64,000 nucleotides of DNA, taken from positions 62,001-126,000 of the forward strand of contig NZ_JAJFOW010000013.1 in assembly GCF_020731285.1 (NCBI RefSeq), read 5' to 3'. The position numbers and the translations under genes were made by a program. The number at the start of each line of letters is the position of its first letter. Positions within the stretch are counted from its first letter, which is position 1. Source of the stretch: Cohnella baijiui. Its GTDB lineage: Bacteria > Bacillota > Bacilli > Paenibacillales > Paenibacillaceae. The notes beneath the pieces were generated by a model. That model was not told the origin of the DNA. It saw nothing but the letters and a program-made list of their open reading frames with translations, and did no database searches. Shown here piece after piece: positions 43,616 to 51,517 of this stretch.

Positions 43616-43975
43616 TTAATAGATCATCTCGTACTTAACCATCACATTATTATGTGTAACTTCAATTTTGGCCCAGCTTCCCGCTGAAGCGCTGTCAGAG
43701 CTGCTATCGCTTCCGCCTCTAGTAACGATGGCCGTAGTGCCATTTGTGTCATGAATTGTCCAAGTATAATCCTCGTCAATTGCGTATTTATTAAATCCGT
43801 AAGTCATTTTCCCTTTTCCGTCCGGAGTTGGTTTTGTTAGCTGCCATGCTTTTGTAAAATTAGATGCACCATTCCGAGAATCTGAAATGGAAGCAGCAGA
43901 TGCCGAAAATGCCGATAGTGCAGAGCCCAATACCAGTACGGCTGTAATAAGAGCTGTTGCCTTGATTTTTTTCAT
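43616..43975 (-). CDS. Lactococcin-972-family bacteriocin precursor
   Basis: A 119-residue precursor with a Sec signal peptide (MKKIKATALI to SAFSASA, cleavage near residue 27) and a mature part of about 92 residues. The mature region has the lactococcin-972 look: Gly/Ser/Thr-rich, beta-type, YGFNKYAIDEDYTWTIHD in the middle and the closing GSWAKIEVTHNNVMVKYEM, which parallels the conserved GxWAKAxV stretch near the end of lactococcin 972. That bacteriocin blocks septum formation by binding lipid II. The ATG at 43975 has GAGGG 6 nt upstream. The following DUF1430 protein and ATPase are the family's usual partners, which raises confidence. It is longer than lactococcin 972 (mature 66 residues). 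Confidence 0.82.
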   Translation of the reverse strand: MKKIKATALITAVLVLGSALSAFSASAASISDSRNGASNFTKAWQLTKPTPDGKGKMTYGFNKYAIDEDYTWTIHDTNGTTAIVTRGGSDSSSDSASAGSWAKIEVTHNNVMVKYEMIY

Positions 43976-44488
43976 ATCATACCCTCGCCTTCCAAAATGA
44001 AATATGATAATAGACCATTCCATTCCTTTTGAATCTTCCCGTAATCAATCCACGTCAAGTGCTTCATCAATCGCTTTTGAAGAAAAAAACCCTCCCCTCC
44101 GTTTGAGCTACTCCTTACTATGGACAAAGCCTTCTTTTATGTATAATAGATTCTAGCTGCTTGCTTTGCATATCCAAGTAAGTAGCGCACGAAGTCGGTT
44201 TCCAGTTGCACCTCCAAAGTTCACCTGGAAATCGACTCTTATTTATTGCAACAAGATATCAGACAAAATAAATGCCTGATAGTCTTGATACAACCACTTG
44301 ATTGAAGGTTTTCCTCTCATGCGCGGAGTCATTCTAATCTTCATAGCAGGATCAAAGAGGCAGGAGCTCTAAGTTCACTATCGCAAGCCGATCATCTTGT
44401 AATAATAACGACGTTTTATGCAGAAGAATGTAACAACCTGTCTTGTCAATTTTTAAATCCCTGTTTTGATCCTATTTGTCTTTTCCGG
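43976..44488. other. AT-rich leader region upstream of the bacteriocin gene
   Basis: No credible gene is seen in 513 bases. An inverted repeat, TCGGTTTCCAG and CTGGAAATCGA, lies at 44195-44235 (10 of 11 pairs, 19-nt loop). TATTAT about 35 bp upstream of the bacteriocin start could be a -10 box. The length suggests a regulated promoter or long leader. No known riboswitch or T-box is recognised. Confidence 0.45.
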
Positions 44489-44923
44489 TCAATATGTTAC
44501 TTCCGAAGAAGTGCTGGAGGCTGTTTCTAGAACAGTGTTTCCGCTTTTTATTGTAGCCTTGGCTACCACCCTATAAGTATAGCCTGACGTGACATAATAA
44601 TTCTCTTCCAAGCTGTGAACCCCTCCCCCTGTAAACGACTTGCTCCAAGATGTTACCGTCGACCAGCCGTTCCCCTTTGAGCGTTGAAGTTCGACAGTTA
44701 GCGTTGAATCATAATTGCCGGAATAATGAACAAAGCCACTGGAAGCTGTTTTACCTAAGCTCCCAATATCTATGGAAGCTCCCACAGCAGAGATATAGTC
44801 GTAGAATGGGGTAATTACCTCATCTTTGGTAATTGGCGAATCATTACTTGCTTGAACGATCGCACTTGGAGTAAGAAACAAAAACACTGCACCCAAAAAT
44901 GCTGCGACTTGATTTTTTTTCAT
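44489..44923 (-). CDS. Secreted DUF6147-type protein of the bacteriocin island
   Basis: A 144-residue exported protein. The signal peptide runs to about residue 25 (FLFLTPSAIVQAS). The mature part reads as a beta-sandwich with HYSGNYDSTLTVELQRSKG, VTSWSKSF and NYYVTSGYTYRVVAKATI, which resembles the DUF6147 family of small secreted Firmicute proteins. It has no Cys. GGAGGT lies 5 nt before the ATG. It lies 79 bp after the anti-sigma gene and about 510 bp before the bacteriocin gene. It may be a second secreted effector, a protein that modifies the cell surface, or a target of the ECF sigma factor. Confidence 0.65.
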   Translation of the reverse strand: MKKNQVAAFLGAVFLFLTPSAIVQASNDSPITKDEVITPFYDYISAVGASIDIGSLGKTASSGFVHYSGNYDSTLTVELQRSKGNGWSTVTSWSKSFTGGGVHSLEENYYVTSGYTYRVVAKATIKSGNTVLETASSTSSEVTY

Positions 44924-45002
44924 AATATACCTCCATTAGCTATATTCCATCCATAAATAGAAAACGACCGAACAAGTATTTTGTAACACTTCAAGATGAA
45001 AA

Positions 45003-45782
45003 TTATTGATTTAACTTCACACTCTCTGCCATATTAATGAGCTCATTTTTAGTGAGACTGCTCGATTCTCCAATAATCAGAAACATTTGATCTTGTTTTT
45101 GCCAAACTACCGTAACTCGGTTATTTTCACGTATAACAAGTCCATCTTCGCCTTGGATAGTTGTGGTATCCCATTCATCGGCATCTTCTGTATCTATATT
45201 CATTCCGCCTTTATCACTATTCTGTTGAAACAAAATATAGCCTTTATCGTTATCATTCACATATTCGATCATTTTCATTGTTTGATGTTCCGTGATATTT
45301 GCAATTTTATACCCTTTCGGCACCCTTGTAGGCACATAAGCATTGTCCCACTCGATTTTAAATTGGGGTTCTGTTTTTTCTTGCAAATCCTCTCCAAACC
45401 GTATCTCCGTATATTCATTTTCCACATGAATAATTAAATTCAAAATTCTTACTCTTAGAGCCTCCACGCTAAAAAAAGTAGTCAGTAGAAGAATAATTAT
45501 AACTGGAATAATAACAGCTAATTTAGGGTAGCGAATTTGAAATAGAACTCTTGCAACTTTTCTGATGCGATGAACTAAAAAATAACGATTTACTCCCTTG
45601 ATGAATCTCTTCTTTGCTTTCTCAGAAGGAAGATAAAAGGAATCCTTATTCAGTTCCTCATTTTCTTCGAGAAGCTTCTTGCCTTCCAGTTCAGCAAATT
45701 GCGTCAAGATGATTTTGATTTTAATTTCATCGTACTCATCTTGGAGAGCCTGTTGATTCATTGGCTTATTTTTCTTGATCAC
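45003..45782 (-). CDS. Membrane-anchored anti-sigma factor with DUF4367 domain
   Basis: A 259-residue single-pass protein. The cytoplasmic N-terminal part (about 1-85) is charged and helical. One membrane helix (AVIIPVIIILLLTTFFSVEA) lies near 87-107, and the outer part ends in a DUF4367-like domain (VPTRVPKGYKIANITEH, ending VVWQKQDQMFLIIGES). This is the plan of anti-sigma factors that hold an ECF sigma until an outside signal arrives. The GTG at 45782 has GGAGG 8 nt upstream and overlaps the sigma gene by 17 bp, typical for a sigma/anti-sigma pair. Confidence 0.78.
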   Translation of the reverse strand: MIKKNKPMNQQALQDEYDEIKIKIILTQFAELEGKKLLEENEELNKDSFYLPSEKAKKRFIKGVNRYFLVHRIRKVARVLFQIRYPKLAVIIPVIIILLLTTFFSVEALRVRILNLIIHVENEYTEIRFGEDLQEKTEPQFKIEWDNAYVPTRVPKGYKIANITEHQTMKMIEYVNDNDKGYILFQQNSDKGGMNIDTEDADEWDTTTIQGEDGLVIRENNRVTVVWQKQDQMFLIIGESSSLTKNELINMAESVKLNQ

Positions 45783-46344
45783 CGCGTCTGCCTCCTTCGG
45801 ACAGGATATGAAACACACGGTTTCTGGCCCGTGCTATGTATTGTCGTACATGCTGTGCAGGAATAGCCAACAATAATTCTATTTCCTTATCGCTAAGCTC
45901 CATATTATATTTGAAGTATAGAAGGTTTCTGTCCCTTTCTGATAAAAGGAACAGAGCTTGCCCTAAAGTTTCAAATTCCTCGTTCTTTATATAAGATTCT
46001 TCTGTTGCTGCCTGCTGTTCCGGAATCTGTTCTGCAATATCTTCAGTAGAACCGGCATAGGTAAGCTGGGCGCGCCGTGATTCCTTTCGGATATAATCTA
46101 AGCAAATGTGCTTCATTGTATTAACGATATATGAAACTGTTTTGTAACTATTCAGTGAACGTAAAAGGGGAATTTTCGGAATCAATTTTATAAAGGCGTC
46201 TTGAATGAGGTCATCAACGACTGCGTCATTCCTTATAATCGTGTAAGCTCTCTGTTTCATTACTGGATAATATAGTTGATACAAGTTCATTAAGAAATCT
46301 TTATCATCTTCATCCTCCAGAATGGTCAAGAATAGAAGAGACAT
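45766..46344 (-). CDS. ECF-type RNA polymerase sigma factor
   Basis: A 192-residue sigma-70 family protein. Region 2 includes LYQLYYPVMKQRAYTII and DDLIQDAFIKLIPKI; region 4 includes LSERDRNLLYFKYNMELSDKEIELLL and the recognition helix PAQHVRQYIARARNRVF. There is no C-terminal extension. The ATG at 46344 has GGGGGTG 6 nt upstream. It is the first gene of the minus-strand island and is translationally coupled to its likely anti-sigma factor. It may drive its own promoter and those of the secreted proteins downstream; this needs promoter mapping. Confidence 0.88.
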   Translation of the reverse strand: MSLLFLTILEDEDDKDFLMNLYQLYYPVMKQRAYTIIRNDAVVDDLIQDAFIKLIPKIPLLRSLNSYKTVSYIVNTMKHICLDYIRKESRRAQLTYAGSTEDIAEQIPEQQAATEESYIKNEEFETLGQALFLLSERDRNLLYFKYNMELSDKEIELLLAIPAQHVRQYIARARNRVFHILSEGGRRGDQEK

Positions 46345-46647
46345 TTCTGACACCCCCGAATATTTCTACAATAATTAGCAACTTGTTCGTGCTACGATAT
46401 TGATAATTGCGACTTCTCTCTATTATCTATGTACTTCATTGCGTTTACAACAAAAAGAAATACTACCAATTTATCGGAAACACTCTATGACATTAGATTT
46501 ATGAAATAAAGCCCGAATAACGTTCGGAAGTTTCCACTGGTCTGGTGAATGGATATGCGCTCCTTGAGTGCAGTTGTGGGATTGCTTTCATGAAGGCGAG
46601 GCAAGCAACAGAAAACACGTGGGTTGTGAACACAGAAAAACGCCGCT
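46345..46647. other. Upstream region of the ECF sigma gene
   Basis: No gene is seen. The part next to the sigma gene is strongly AT-rich, while base composition returns toward that of the chromosome near 46500. This marks the right edge of the island. Confidence 0.5.
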
Positions 46648-47110
46648 TCATTTGGTAAAGTGATGATTGCCTAGATCCTCACAACCATAAAGAGGAAACA
46701 CAACGAACTCGCCGCTGCTGAGGATGTAATCGTTCCAACTGCGGCGGCCGGTCATCCGGCGATGCTTCGTTTTCGTCTGGCGAAAGAACCGTTCATGGTC
46801 AATGTTCGTTCGAGGTACATGTGACGTGTCGTAACAGGTATACAGACCGTTCCAAAATCCCTTTGTATACGCCAAAACGTTGTTTACCAACACTTCATCG
46901 CCGGGATCGTTGTAGTGATGCTGCATCCACGCGAGGAGATGCCCCATCTGGAATCGAACCGATTCGCTAGTCTGGTCCGGCGCAGGTTCCAGGAGCATCG
47001 CGATATTCGAAATAACACACTGCCAACGGCCCTTTTTTAGTCAAGCTTCGGTCCAGCGATTGCTGAATGGCTTGAGCGTTTTCGAAGATTCGTACGTCAG
47101 GCAGATCCAG
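46648..47110 (-). pseudogene. Decayed transposase-like gene (C-terminal remnant)
   Basis: The minus strand encodes a fragment ending with TNIDHERFFRQTKTKHRRMTGRRSWNDYI. This resembles the C-terminal part of a transposase group with a TNNDLExFFRxxKRxxRRxTGRKN-type motif. A frameshift at a run of six A residues near 47031-47036 splits it: LDRSLTKKG continues in the second frame as RWQCVISNIAML. The N-terminal catalytic part is missing. Its right end meets the reductase pseudogene at about 47110-47127. It is inactive and probably marks an old insertion at the edge of the bacteriocin island. Confidence 0.6.
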
Positions 47111-47127
47111 AGGAGGATTCCATCCTC

Positions 47128-47640
47128 GTGCAAAACCGCGGCAGTATTGAGTGGTCGATCTCCGATGACGAGACGTATGCGTTCTGGACTGACTTCCAGC
47201 GGCCAATTGGCACCTACCTCTACGGGCTTCGGATGTACGAGTCGATGGTGTACTGGGAGAAGGCTAGCACCGGCGGCGATCAACCGGAGGTATTGCGGGA
47301 ATTCGCGCAGATCTGGCGAGCGGCAGAGAAGATCGTGTATTCCCGGACGCTTCAGGCGGCTTCAAGCGCCAGTACGAGGATCGAGCGCGAATTCGATCCT
47401 GATGCAATTCGGTAGCTGAAGGAGTCCTCAGAAGCCGACATGACGATTGGCGGCCCCGAGCTTGCCGGGCAGGCGATGAGCGCGGGACTGGTCGACGAGT
47501 GTCATCTGCTTGTTAATCCGATCGTCTTGGGTGGAGGCAAGCGAGCACTGCCGGACAACCTCCACATGCGGCTCGAGCTGCTCGGCGAGCGCCGCTTCCG
47601 AAGCGGCGTTGTTCATCTTCACTACCGCGTGATCGTCTGA
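47128..47640 (+). pseudogene. Dihydrofolate reductase/RibD C-terminal family pseudogene
   Basis: The frame reads RGSIEWSISDDETYAFW, RPIGTYLYGLRMYESM, then after an in-frame TAG (47413-47415) continues LKESSEADMTIGGPELAGQ and VNPIVLGGGKRALPDN. All of these belong to one protein of the RibD-C/DHFR-like family. The N-terminal 15-20 residues with the usual SLDGYI motif are missing and are replaced by sequence from the transposase remnant. The gene thus carries both a 5' truncation and a nonsense codon. Confidence 0.8.
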
Positions 47641-47651
47641 CCGTAACTCGC

Positions 47652-48053
47652 TCATCCGTTCAATCTGGAAGCAGAGACTAACGCTTTCCTGACTTTTCTT
47701 GCGAAATCAAGAGGTCTTTCCACGGCTTCAATATTGATATAAATCAAGCGGGGTCGATCGAATAGCCATTCGTTATGGACGGACGAAACTTTTATATTTT
47801 GATTTCGAATGACCTTTATGAATGTATTGACTTCTTTCTCTAAAAACGCCGCCCTGCCTAAACAAAGCGCTCTGCCTGTTTTTTTATTGAAGGATTCGAA
47901 CGAAAACGAGGATGTTGCTCTGAATCTTTTCCCCAATATCGTGGCCTTGATTTCGTTTCGGTTGATTGTCGAGACGCATTTCCCGCCGGCAAAGCCGGGC
48001 ACGCCTCCGATTATCCTTGAGAACTGCTCGCAAAGCGAACCGGTACCAGACAT
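47652..48053 (-). CDS. DUF1259 domain protein
   Basis: A 133-residue soluble protein of the DUF1259 family. Typical stretches are LCEQFSRIIGGVPGFAGGKCV, ATILGKRF, HNEWLFDRPRLIYINIEA and PLDFARKVRKAL. The ATG at 48053 has GGAGG 8 nt upstream. Many family members have two such domains with a signal peptide; this one has a single copy and no export signal. Function is unknown. It lies 123 bp behind the hybrid kinase gene on the same strand. Confidence 0.82.
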   Translation of the reverse strand: MSGTGSLCEQFSRIIGGVPGFAGGKCVSTINRNEIKATILGKRFRATSSFSFESFNKKTGRALCLGRAAFLEKEVNTFIKVIRNQNIKVSSVHNEWLFDRPRLIYINIEAVERPLDFARKVRKALVSASRLNG

Positions 48054-48176
48054 CCTTCATCCCTCCCCTGTATTCATTTATGGTATGAGCGCAGGAGCAG
48101 GATTGAGCCGGTTTGTCGTCTATTCCCGGGTAAGTGCATACCCAGCCGTACGAATCGACCTGTCGTTGCGTTGATT

Positions 48177-51100
48177 TTAAACGCGACCCTCCTTTAGCGT
48201 TTTCGTCGCACGAGGAATGCGCAGCGTGGCCTTGGTGCCCTTGCCGTCCGCGCTCTCCATCTCAAGCCCGCTGCCGAATTGGCGAAGCATCCGCTGATGA
48301 ATATTTCTTAGCCCGACGCCGCCCCCGTTCCCGTCTCCATCTCTCGAAAGAATGCGTTCCGCCGGCTCTGACATCCCGACTCCGTCGTCTTCGACGCTGA
48401 TCACAATGTTCTCGGCATCGGCGCGTACGGATACCGTGACGGTTCCCCCGTCTTCCTTTTTCGTCAAGCCGTGCCTGACGGCATTTTCCACCAAGGGCTG
48501 CACTGTCAGAGGCGGCAGCAGGCAATCGGAAACCTCGTCCACCTCATAACGAACCCTAAGACGGCGGCCGAACCGGGCTTGCTCGATTCTCAGATAAGCC
48601 TCGGCGAGCTCCAGCTCTTTGCGAAGCGGGACGAGCCGTTCTTTGTTCTTGAAGTCGAAGCTTCCGCGCAAATACCGGCTGAGATACAACAACAAATCAT
48701 GGGCGGTTTGCGGCTCATCCAGCGTCAAGGAGACGATCGTATTGAGCGCGTTATACAGAAAATGCGGTTTGATCTGTGCTTGAAGGAACGCCATCTCCGT
48801 TCGTACCGCCTCCTCCGCCGAACGCTTCATTTCCAGCAAGGTGCGCGCGCGAGCCCGCAGCTCGTAGGCTTGAAACGGCTTGGTCAAATAATCGTTCGCT
48901 CCTACCTCGAACCCATAGATCACGTCGTCAGGCCCGCTCCTTACCGTCGTCAGCAGGATGGGCAATTCGGACAGCGCGTGCTCTTTGCGGATCCGCCTGC
49001 ATGTCTCGTATCCCGATAAACCGGGCATCATGACGTCCAGAATAACCAGACCGATTTCATTTCCGTCTTTGGCCAAATGCTCCAACGCTTCGATGCCGCT
49101 CGACGCCGTGACGATCTCATACGGTTCGTCCGCGAATATGGCTCTTAGAACCCGGAGATTGACCGGATCGTCATCTACGGCCAGAATCGAGTGCTCCCGC
49201 TTCACAACGCTATCGGGTGCAATCGCAGCGGCTGTTTCCAATATGCCCTGCCGAATCCCAAGCCTGTCGGGCGAGACAAGGTCGGCGGTTAACGGGGAAA
49301 GGGGACGCGCCACCGCTTTGCTTTCGCTCACGGGCAGCGTGAACGTGAATACGGAGCCTTGACTCGGCGCAGAAGCGACGTTAATCGTGCCCCCGTGCAA
49401 TTCGATCAGACGCCGGGCAATGCCGAGACCAAGCCCTGCTCCGCCGTATTCCCTGGCAACGGACGTGCCCAATTGCTCGAACGACTGGAAGATGGCGTCC
49501 AGCTTGTTCGCTTCAATGCCGATGCCGGTATCGGAGACCGAGATGCTCAGCATATTTCCGGAAGACCGCGCCGTAACCTTGACCTCCCCTTCGGGCGTGA
49601 ATTTAATCGCATTGCCGATAAGGTTGTACGCGATTTGGAGCAACCGGCTTTCATCCGCCAGTGCGTCGGGAAGCGATTCCGGCCATTCTAGCCGCAACGC
49701 CACAGGCTTATCTCCGATATAGTTGAGGAAAATCTCCTGCTGCGACGAGATGACGGCCCGAACATCGACCGGCTTCAATTCAAGTTGGATGCCGCTGTTC
49801 TTCAGCCGCGATAAATCCAGGATATCGTTGATCAGATTGGACATCCGGCGGGCGACCCCTACGACGACATCCAGCTGCTCGCGTTGTTCCCCGCTGACAG
49901 GGCCGGACTTCCCTTCCTTCAGTGCCAAGGACAGATTCAGGATCCCGTGAAGCGGCGTCTTCAGTTCATGCGAAGTGTTGGCGAGAAACTCATCCTTCAT
50001 ACGGTTCAAATCGATCAGCTCTTCCGACATCGCTCCGATAACCCGGTAAGCATTCGTAAACCGGCGAGCCAATTCAAGCGACTCCATAAAGACGAGAAAG
50101 ATGAAGCCGTACAGACCGAGCGGCGCATCGATCCAGATGATTCGCCCATTGCTGGACAGGACGTCATGGCAGACCGCGCCCAAGAATGAAAGCCAGCCGA
50201 ACAACTGAAGCAGCGTTCCGCTGCGTCCGCGCCGTAAAGCCAGACCGAATCCATAGACGAAATAAGCCAAACTGACAAGCGACAAGAGATTGAAATAGTT
50301 GATGAGGTATGTAAAGATCTCGGCGGGAAGGAATATGACTGCGCCGATGAATACGCTGCCGATTCCAACCATCGCATTGATAACCGTGCGGTTGAACTCC
50401 TTGGGGTACAGTTCCTTCACGAACAATGAAGCCACCGTAACTCCGCCGAAATAGGTCAAATACTCGACCTTGATAATCGTATGGATATCCACATGCGGGA
50501 AAATATCAACCACATAAATGCCGTCGATCACCCATATGCGGCAGGCCCCTAACAGGCAACAGATGCCGAAATACAGCGTCGATCGTTCTTCTCGGCGCAG
50601 CAAGTAGACGGCGATTTGGTAGAAACCGATTAACGCGCTGGCTCCGAACATGGTCATGTCGCCCATCGTTTTCAGCGTGTTCGAATCCTGCATGTGTTGT
50701 TCGGTTCCGAGCGTCAGGCTAAACCAGATGCCGCCAGCGGGATAAATCTCATTTGCGACCTGAAGAAGGAGATCGAATGATTCTCCCTGCGGCTTGAAAA
50801 CGACCGTTTGGGGCCGATAGGCGGAAACCGTGCCGGACCGGTCGGTCCCTACCGTCCCTGCCTGCGCGATCACTTGTCCGTCCACGATCATTTTATAGGC
50901 CGGCGCGATTGCGGGGATTCGCAATCCAAGAGAACCGGAAACGCCGACATTGACGACCTTCAGCCGATAGGTCGCATAACCGCGTCCCGGTTTCCCGTAT
51001 GGCGACCATTCCCCCGGTACTTTAGCCAACGTATCCGCCTGCGAATGATCCGTTCCCAAAGAATCGGCCGTTTCAAGCAATTCCCCCCAGTGAAACAACC

Positions 51101-51317
51101 AAGAACCGTTTAGCTGAACGGCTCCGTCCTTGTCCAAGCTCCAATCCCGCAAGTCCAGTATGCCGTCCTTCACCTGGGGTCCTCCGGACTTGTCGAATAA
51201 AGATCCAGCAAAAGGCAAGACCAATGCGGCGACAAATGCGATAACCATAACCGTCATCACCGTGAATCTGATTCGCTGGTTTTGTAACCTCATCCGCTCT
51301 TTACCGCCGCTTTGCAT
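48177..51317 (-). CDS. Hybrid sensor kinase with two transmitter modules
   Basis: A 1046-residue protein. An N-terminal helix (about 18-40) is followed by a 7TMR-DISM-type extracellular beta domain (about 50-200) and seven helices (about 215-420). A first kinase module has His450 in NTSHELKTPLHG and an ATPase domain with GGAGLGLGIARRL. A receiver follows with Asp761 in LVILDVMMPG. A second, LytS-type kinase module has His852 in IKPHFLYNAL and an ATPase domain ending GVGLRNIHQRM. It could phosphorylate its own receiver and, via the LytS-like module, another regulator. AAGGAG lies 10 nt before the start. No response regulator gene is adjacent, so its output partner is unknown. Confidence 0.9.
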   Translation of the reverse strand: MQSGGKERMRLQNQRIRFTVMTVMVIAFVAALVLPFAGSLFDKSGGPQVKDGILDLRDWSLDKDGAVQLNGSWLFHWGELLETADSLGTDHSQADTLAKVPGEWSPYGKPGRGYATYRLKVVNVGVSGSLGLRIPAIAPAYKMIVDGQVIAQAGTVGTDRSGTVSAYRPQTVVFKPQGESFDLLLQVANEIYPAGGIWFSLTLGTEQHMQDSNTLKTMGDMTMFGASALIGFYQIAVYLLRREERSTLYFGICCLLGACRIWVIDGIYVVDIFPHVDIHTIIKVEYLTYFGGVTVASLFVKELYPKEFNRTVINAMVGIGSVFIGAVIFLPAEIFTYLINYFNLLSLVSLAYFVYGFGLALRRGRSGTLLQLFGWLSFLGAVCHDVLSSNGRIIWIDAPLGLYGFIFLVFMESLELARRFTNAYRVIGAMSEELIDLNRMKDEFLANTSHELKTPLHGILNLSLALKEGKSGPVSGEQREQLDVVVGVARRMSNLINDILDLSRLKNSGIQLELKPVDVRAVISSQQEIFLNYIGDKPVALRLEWPESLPDALADESRLLQIAYNLIGNAIKFTPEGEVKVTARSSGNMLSISVSDTGIGIEANKLDAIFQSFEQLGTSVAREYGGAGLGLGIARRLIELHGGTINVASAPSQGSVFTFTLPVSESKAVARPLSPLTADLVSPDRLGIRQGILETAAAIAPDSVVKREHSILAVDDDPVNLRVLRAIFADEPYEIVTASSGIEALEHLAKDGNEIGLVILDVMMPGLSGYETCRRIRKEHALSELPILLTTVRSGPDDVIYGFEVGANDYLTKPFQAYELRARARTLLEMKRSAEEAVRTEMAFLQAQIKPHFLYNALNTIVSLTLDEPQTAHDLLLYLSRYLRGSFDFKNKERLVPLRKELELAEAYLRIEQARFGRRLRVRYEVDEVSDCLLPPLTVQPLVENAVRHGLTKKEDGGTVTVSVRADAENIVISVEDDGVGMSEPAERILSRDGDGNGGGVGLRNIHQRMLRQFGSGLEMESADGKGTKATLRIPRATKTLKEGRV

Positions 51318-51454
51318 GGGAACGATTCTCCTTTAACGGGCTTTGCTGCGATTCCCATTATAGCAGGTTGTTTCCAATGATTTCTCTACCTTAATAGTTT
51401 AAATGATGCCGCAACAGCGATGCGCTCTCGCGCATGAGTCGATTTCAAACCCAT

Positions 51455-51502
51455 AAAAAAACCCGCCTGAATGGATTGTACTCCACCAAGACGGGACTTT
51501 TT
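51455..51502 (-). terminator. Terminator of the SLH surface-protein gene
   Basis: On the minus strand CCCG-T-CTTGGTGG pairs with CCATTCAGG-CGGG, with some mismatch, and is followed by seven T residues. It lies 15 bp after the stop codon. Confidence 0.8.
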
Positions 51503-51517
51503 AGGGATCGCTATTCG

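Noticed and set aside
44195..44235. T-box or other known riboswitch upstream of the bacteriocin gene
   Set aside because: Only one imperfect stem is present, and no T-box sequence or amino-acid gene follows.
47031..47036. Programmed frameshift in the transposase remnant at the A6 run
   Set aside because: The required shift is +1, not the -1 used by insertion elements at A6G sites, and the gene lacks its N-terminal half, so decay is simpler.
47809..48174. Plus-strand open frame opposite the DUF1259 gene
   Set aside because: The minus-strand frame matches DUF1259 along its length and has a good ribosome site; the plus-strand frame has neither.
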